Below are positions 60,585 through 64,000 of a stretch of 64,000 nucleotides of DNA, one piece after another (the first letter of the stretch is position 1; each line of letters starts with the position of its first letter). Origin of the DNA: Carex sylvatica (lineage: Eukaryota > Streptophyta > Magnoliopsida > Poales > Cyperaceae); contig CAXKVR010000098.1 of the NCBI GenBank assembly GCA_964058845.1, positions 17,501 to 81,500 on the forward strand. Direction: 5' to 3'. The translations under genes and the position numbers were made by a program. The notes below the pieces were generated by a model. That model saw only the letters and a list, made by a program, of their open reading frames with translations, made no database searches and was not told the origin of the DNA.

Positions 60585-61933
60585 TCGGATTGCAAGTGTA
60601 CAATCCTATCGAGCAGTATATTCAGGTATCAATCCATAGGACGGTTGAAATTAGACTAAACTCTACTTAGGTACCTGGTCCGTGTAGTGTCCTACACAGA
60701 CCGTATCCAGTGTACACGGGCCGAGTACTATCGTATACAGTCCATGTGGCCCCTGAGTGAATGCAGCAGTTACTGTTTCTTTGTGTAGGGTTCAACTGAC
60801 TAGACCTAATGTTCTTAAACCTCAACTGTCGTTTGTTGGTTCATTAACTTAGTATGGAATTACAATATCTGCCCTCATCGGGTTCTAGACCTCAACTGTC
60901 GTATATTGATATGAATTACCTAGTTGCTTGTTTGGTATACTAAAGGTAACCTCTATCCGTCGATAAGAGAAAATATTCACCTGTCAGCTACTACTTAGTT
61001 TTACCTTTCGAATCACTAATCTTACCTCATGTACTTAGTTTGGTTGACAGATTATAAGGGCCAAAGTACCTTCTAGACGTGGCCATGCATCTAGTGGTAA
61101 ACCAATAAAAATCAAACAATTTAATCTAAGCAATTAAAATCAAACACAATCAAGCAAACACAAATTTCAACACAAATAATCCAATAACTAACATGCAAAA
61201 TAAAATATTTGATTACATCACAACCCTAGAAACTAAAAAGTCTACTCAAACATAGTTCTAAAACAAATAAAAGAGATAATAAAAGAAGTATCCATGACAA
61301 AACTCGAAGAACAAAGAAGATCCATCGAAAATACGCGTCTTTCGCTTCTCAACATCGTTTCAAAGCTTAGCCGCCAAGACCAAATCCTAGAAACTCTTCC
61401 TTAGCTCCAGAAACATCCAAGATGCTTCCATGTTGCTAAGAATCCCGCCTATATAGCCTCTTGGTTGACCTTCCTTCTTTTAGCCTTTATTTCCAAAATA
61501 CAGTTATGTTTTCAGAAATGCTTAACACAGGCCATATGAAATGCTACACGGACCATGTGCTTATGTCTCTAGCTCAGATTGTAGATCTTCTTGCAAGCTT
61601 TCTGAAAAGTGGTCATACACTCAAAACAGAGTTACGAGTCAAAATCTATGACTGTTTTAAGTTCAGGTGTTGAAATTTCAGCATCATATACAAGTCGTGT
61701 AGATGGTGTCCTGGTTGTGTTTGTGGTCGAACAGAGGGTTGTACAGTCCGTATAAGAAGGTACACATACCGTGTATAAACCTTTGAATTCTAGATTCTTC
61801 CTCGATTTCGTCCGTTTTATGCAAAGTAAGAACAAATGCGTAGCAGTACCATATTCTATAGATATTCAATGAAGTAAACACGATTTGACAGTTTCAGGCA
61901 CAAGTTTTGGTACAAAGTTTTGTCAGAATATAG
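60585..61933. mobile_element. Inverted relative of the 58.4-60.0 kb insertion
   Basis: In opposite orientation it repeats CCTCAACTGTCG twice, CCGTCGATAAGAG, CTAGTGGTAAA and a final GTCAGAATATAG. The left border is uncertain because no TSD was recognised. Together with the copy at 58371-59990 it makes an imperfect inverted repeat of about 1.3 kb arms separated by 0.6 kb. It contains no gene. Confidence 0.7.
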
Positions 61934-62236
61934 GTAAGAAAATGAGATATCAAAAGGTGGATACAACTGACTCAAAACAAAAAAAAGAAGGATGATCCAA
62001 GCGCATATGATGGAGCAACAGCAAGTCCTCCATAATCCTCTCAACTCCTCAAGCTCCCTCTACAATGGATGAAAGGGCCGAATCCATACCCTCCCTATCC
62101 ATGTACCACAGGTCGCTATGCCATGTGCCAGTCCCAAGTCACCTGCCTATCCTATTCTCTTGGAAGATCACAATTGAAATATCAAACAAAACTACATAGT
62201 TTAGTTGTGATATAATGGTACTTATGAATAAAAGAT
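61934..62236. other. Short non-coding stretch
   Basis: No feature recognised apart from an A-rich run near 61980. Confidence 0.4.
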
Positions 62237-62609
62237 TCACACGAAAAAATGAGCATGCAAAATATTAGACAGAGTGAAAGTATTGGTACGTTTCACGGTA
62301 CCCTTACCAACCACGGACTGGGCCGTACCATCGGTAGTCTGAATTCTCTCTGGACTGCTAGGTGAGTATATGAAGAAAACTCCCTAGCAGCACCCGTCAC
62401 ATGTCGAGATGCACTAGAATTGACTATCCAATCTGATGATCTAGTGATGCATATAGAGGCAAGAACAAGTGTATCACAAGTATCTGTGGCTGAGTGAGCA
62501 AAAGAAGCAAAGTTACCCCTGGATGAAGATGATGTAGATGCATCATCGACCACACTCTTCTCATCACTTGCTCCTTTCTGCGTTCTCCTGAGTATCTGTA
62601 ATCAAGCAT
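62237..62609 (-). pseudogene. Copia gag-protease fragment with dead active site
   Basis: Minus strand: DDASTSSSSRGNFASFAHSA, then SSDWIVNSSASRHVTGAARE and FSSYTHLAV, and after a frame change IQTTDGTAQSVVGKGTVKRT and NTFTLSNILHA before a stop. This is the copia protease region; the catalytic D-S/T-G is NSS here, so the aspartate is lost. It represents the part deleted from the outer copia at 21.4-22.5 kb, but no further copia sequence flanks it. Confidence 0.8.
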
Positions 62610-63105
62610 CCATGATCGTGAGATCTATTGACTTGTGTCATAATCTACTTGTTTGCTTGACTAGATTTGCAAAACATATATTTATTAAATTTAACAATTT
62701 TCTTGAGTTGAGATATGTGCAGATTCATAAGATTATAAATTGCAACAAGACTATTGAGTCTCTTTCCTTTGTCCTTGAGATAACTAACTGCACCTTTGCT
62801 CCAATGAAGACTAAGACTTCAAAATCAACATCTACTCTTAATTAGCTTTCTAAAGAGTGGTCATATGTCAAAATTGGCCACTTGAGCACCAAGATACGCC
62901 TGTTTGAATAGTGCTGAAGTTTCACAACAGTTGATGACCGTTATAACGGTCCAGCGACTGTTACAACGGTTAATTATACCGGCGTGTGACAGTTTAAATC
63001 AATTGAAATCGTCACCTGACGGTAGGATTTCCAGAGGCGGACCGTTGTTTGTTAAAAAATATATATACCTTTGTTTGTTAAATCTAGAAATATGTCTTTT
63101 TTTAG
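62610..63105. other. Stretch between copia fragment and PRL1 copy 2
   Basis: No gene. 62925-63010 has GACCGTTATAACGGTCCAGC and ACTGTTACAACGGTTAATTA, a local palindrome-like set (ACCGTTATAACGGT). Similarity to the inverted PRL1 copy begins only at about 63070. Confidence 0.45.
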
Positions 63106-64000
63106 AGAATTGGCCATGCCAAGCAAAAGTTCAGCTGTCATTTCTGTGCCTGGCTCCTCAGATAGGTATTGATTTGCTTGCCTTTTGGTATTTTATTTTA
63201 TATAGAGAACTTGATCTAAGTTGAGAGTTTAGTTCTGGTAAGTAAAATGTGAAAAACTAAATACCAAGTTCTTCTAGAATATTTATTGCGAAATGCATCA
63301 CTGATTAATACTCACTCAAGGGCTTAAATAATACACTTTTTTCTTTTGAATTTTAGATTTGGATCTAGTTCTGCACTGATAAGATAGAATTCCAAGTAAA
63401 TGGCGTAAGCCTGTATGGCATCCTCCTTGGAAAAACTACCGGGTATTGAGCCTGAAATTATTTCTTCGTTTGTAATTGGATTGTATCTTCAAATGTATTA
63501 CTTCCTTGGATATTCTATACCAGCATAAAACCTAACTGTTGGTTGATCTGGTTGGTACTTATAATTTATTATCAGTTGTTCTCTTCTATTTAGTGTTCCA
63601 GCAAAAGTTAGTGAAGTAACATACTTGGCCAGCACATTCTGATATCTGGCAAAAACAGTATATTCTGAAGTGACAGTTTTGGCCTTTTTTTTATGCAGCA
63701 TCTTTCCTTGCCTTGACCTTTACTCAGTAATCGACCTCACTTGAATTATTTTGGGCAACATAATAGAAAAAAAAAAAAAAAAACTTGAATTGACCTCACT
63801 ATGCTGGAGTTTGATCTGTATATACCAGAACTTGTTTCTTCGTTTATTTAAACTGTAAACTGATCATTTTATATCTTTTTAAAGAACCAAATACTGTATT
63901 TGAATTATTATGCAGGCCAGAAGCGGTCATTTAGGATGGGTAAGGTCAGTTGCATTTGATCCAAGCAATACTTGGTTTTGTACTGGGTCCGCCGACAGAA
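63106..64000 (+). pseudogene. PRL1-like: PRL1-type WD40 gene, copy 2 (frameshifted; runs off the window)
   Basis: Exon c' 63106-63165 is identical in sense to copy 1 (ELAMPSKSSAVISVPGSSD). Exon d' 63357-63442 is 86 nt instead of 85: an extra base near 63380-63385 turns ALIERIPSKWPKPVW into ALIR followed by stops. Exon e' starts at 63916 after TTATTATGCAG and reads [20 protein letters not shown], then FCTGSADR, the first WD40 repeat of PRL1, to the window end. The introns match copy 1 closely in the opposite orientation. With the frameshift, this copy cannot give a normal PRL1 unless exon d' is skipped or the base is a sequencing error. Where plant PRL1 usually has a hydrophobic V-I before the GH motif, this exon has A-R. 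Confidence 0.8.

Noticed and set aside
1..64000. CRISPR arrays, operons, ribosome binding sites, rRNA or tRNA genes
   Set aside because: The window is eukaryotic plant nuclear DNA; no regularly spaced repeats with unique spacers and no tRNA cloverleaf or rRNA sequence was recognised. The regular repeats seen are satellite-like or microsatellite.

Overview
The window looks like nuclear DNA of a flowering plant with a repeat-rich genome. Genes have GT-AG introns, the LTR elements are Ty1/copia and Athila-type Ty3/gypsy, and there are hAT, Mutator and (TA)n-associated MITEs. The species cannot be named from the sequence. Most of the 64 kb is transposable-element DNA, much of it nested, and several insertions can be proved by their target-site duplications (TSDs). 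All counts and identities given here were made by eye.

Layout. 0-2.3 kb: five hairpin MITEs strung along (TA)n tracts. 2.3-9.5 kb: broken gene pieces (GT61-like glycosyltransferase, TBCC domain), a degenerate ~150-190 bp tandem array and a 5'-truncated copia 3' end. 9.7-23.3 kb: a minus-strand copia with 164-bp LTRs (TSD AATAT), interrupted by a younger plus-strand copia with ~1.77-kb LTRs (TSD CGAGC). 23.8-24.8 kb: exons of a PRL1-type WD40 gene (minus). 25.96-34.15 kb: the one apparently intact gene, an 11-exon minus-strand model of 1198 codons with two C2H2/DUF629-like modules. 34.5-43.0 kb: a Mutator-type element (TSD TAAATTTTG) carrying a coiled-coil gene fragment and interrupted by a hAT MITE and by a ~4.65-kb solo LTR, which itself contains another solo LTR and a second hAT MITE. 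44.2-56.8 kb: three more copies of the long LTR in alternating orientation, two of them forming an ~8-kb inverted repeat. 56.8-61.9 kb: a broken Athila gag-protease with a ~1.6-kb insertion and an inverted relative beside it. 62.2-62.6 kb: a dead copia protease fragment. 63.1-64.0 kb: a second PRL1 copy, inverted relative to the first and carrying a +1 frameshift.

Functionally, only the DUF629-like gene has a complete reading frame in the window. The PRL1 family belongs to a spliceosome-associated (NineTeen) complex, but neither copy is complete here. The window is mainly informative as a record of nested insertion, inverted duplication and exon duplication. I found no operon-like, CRISPR, rRNA or tRNA features and no clearly new molecular system.
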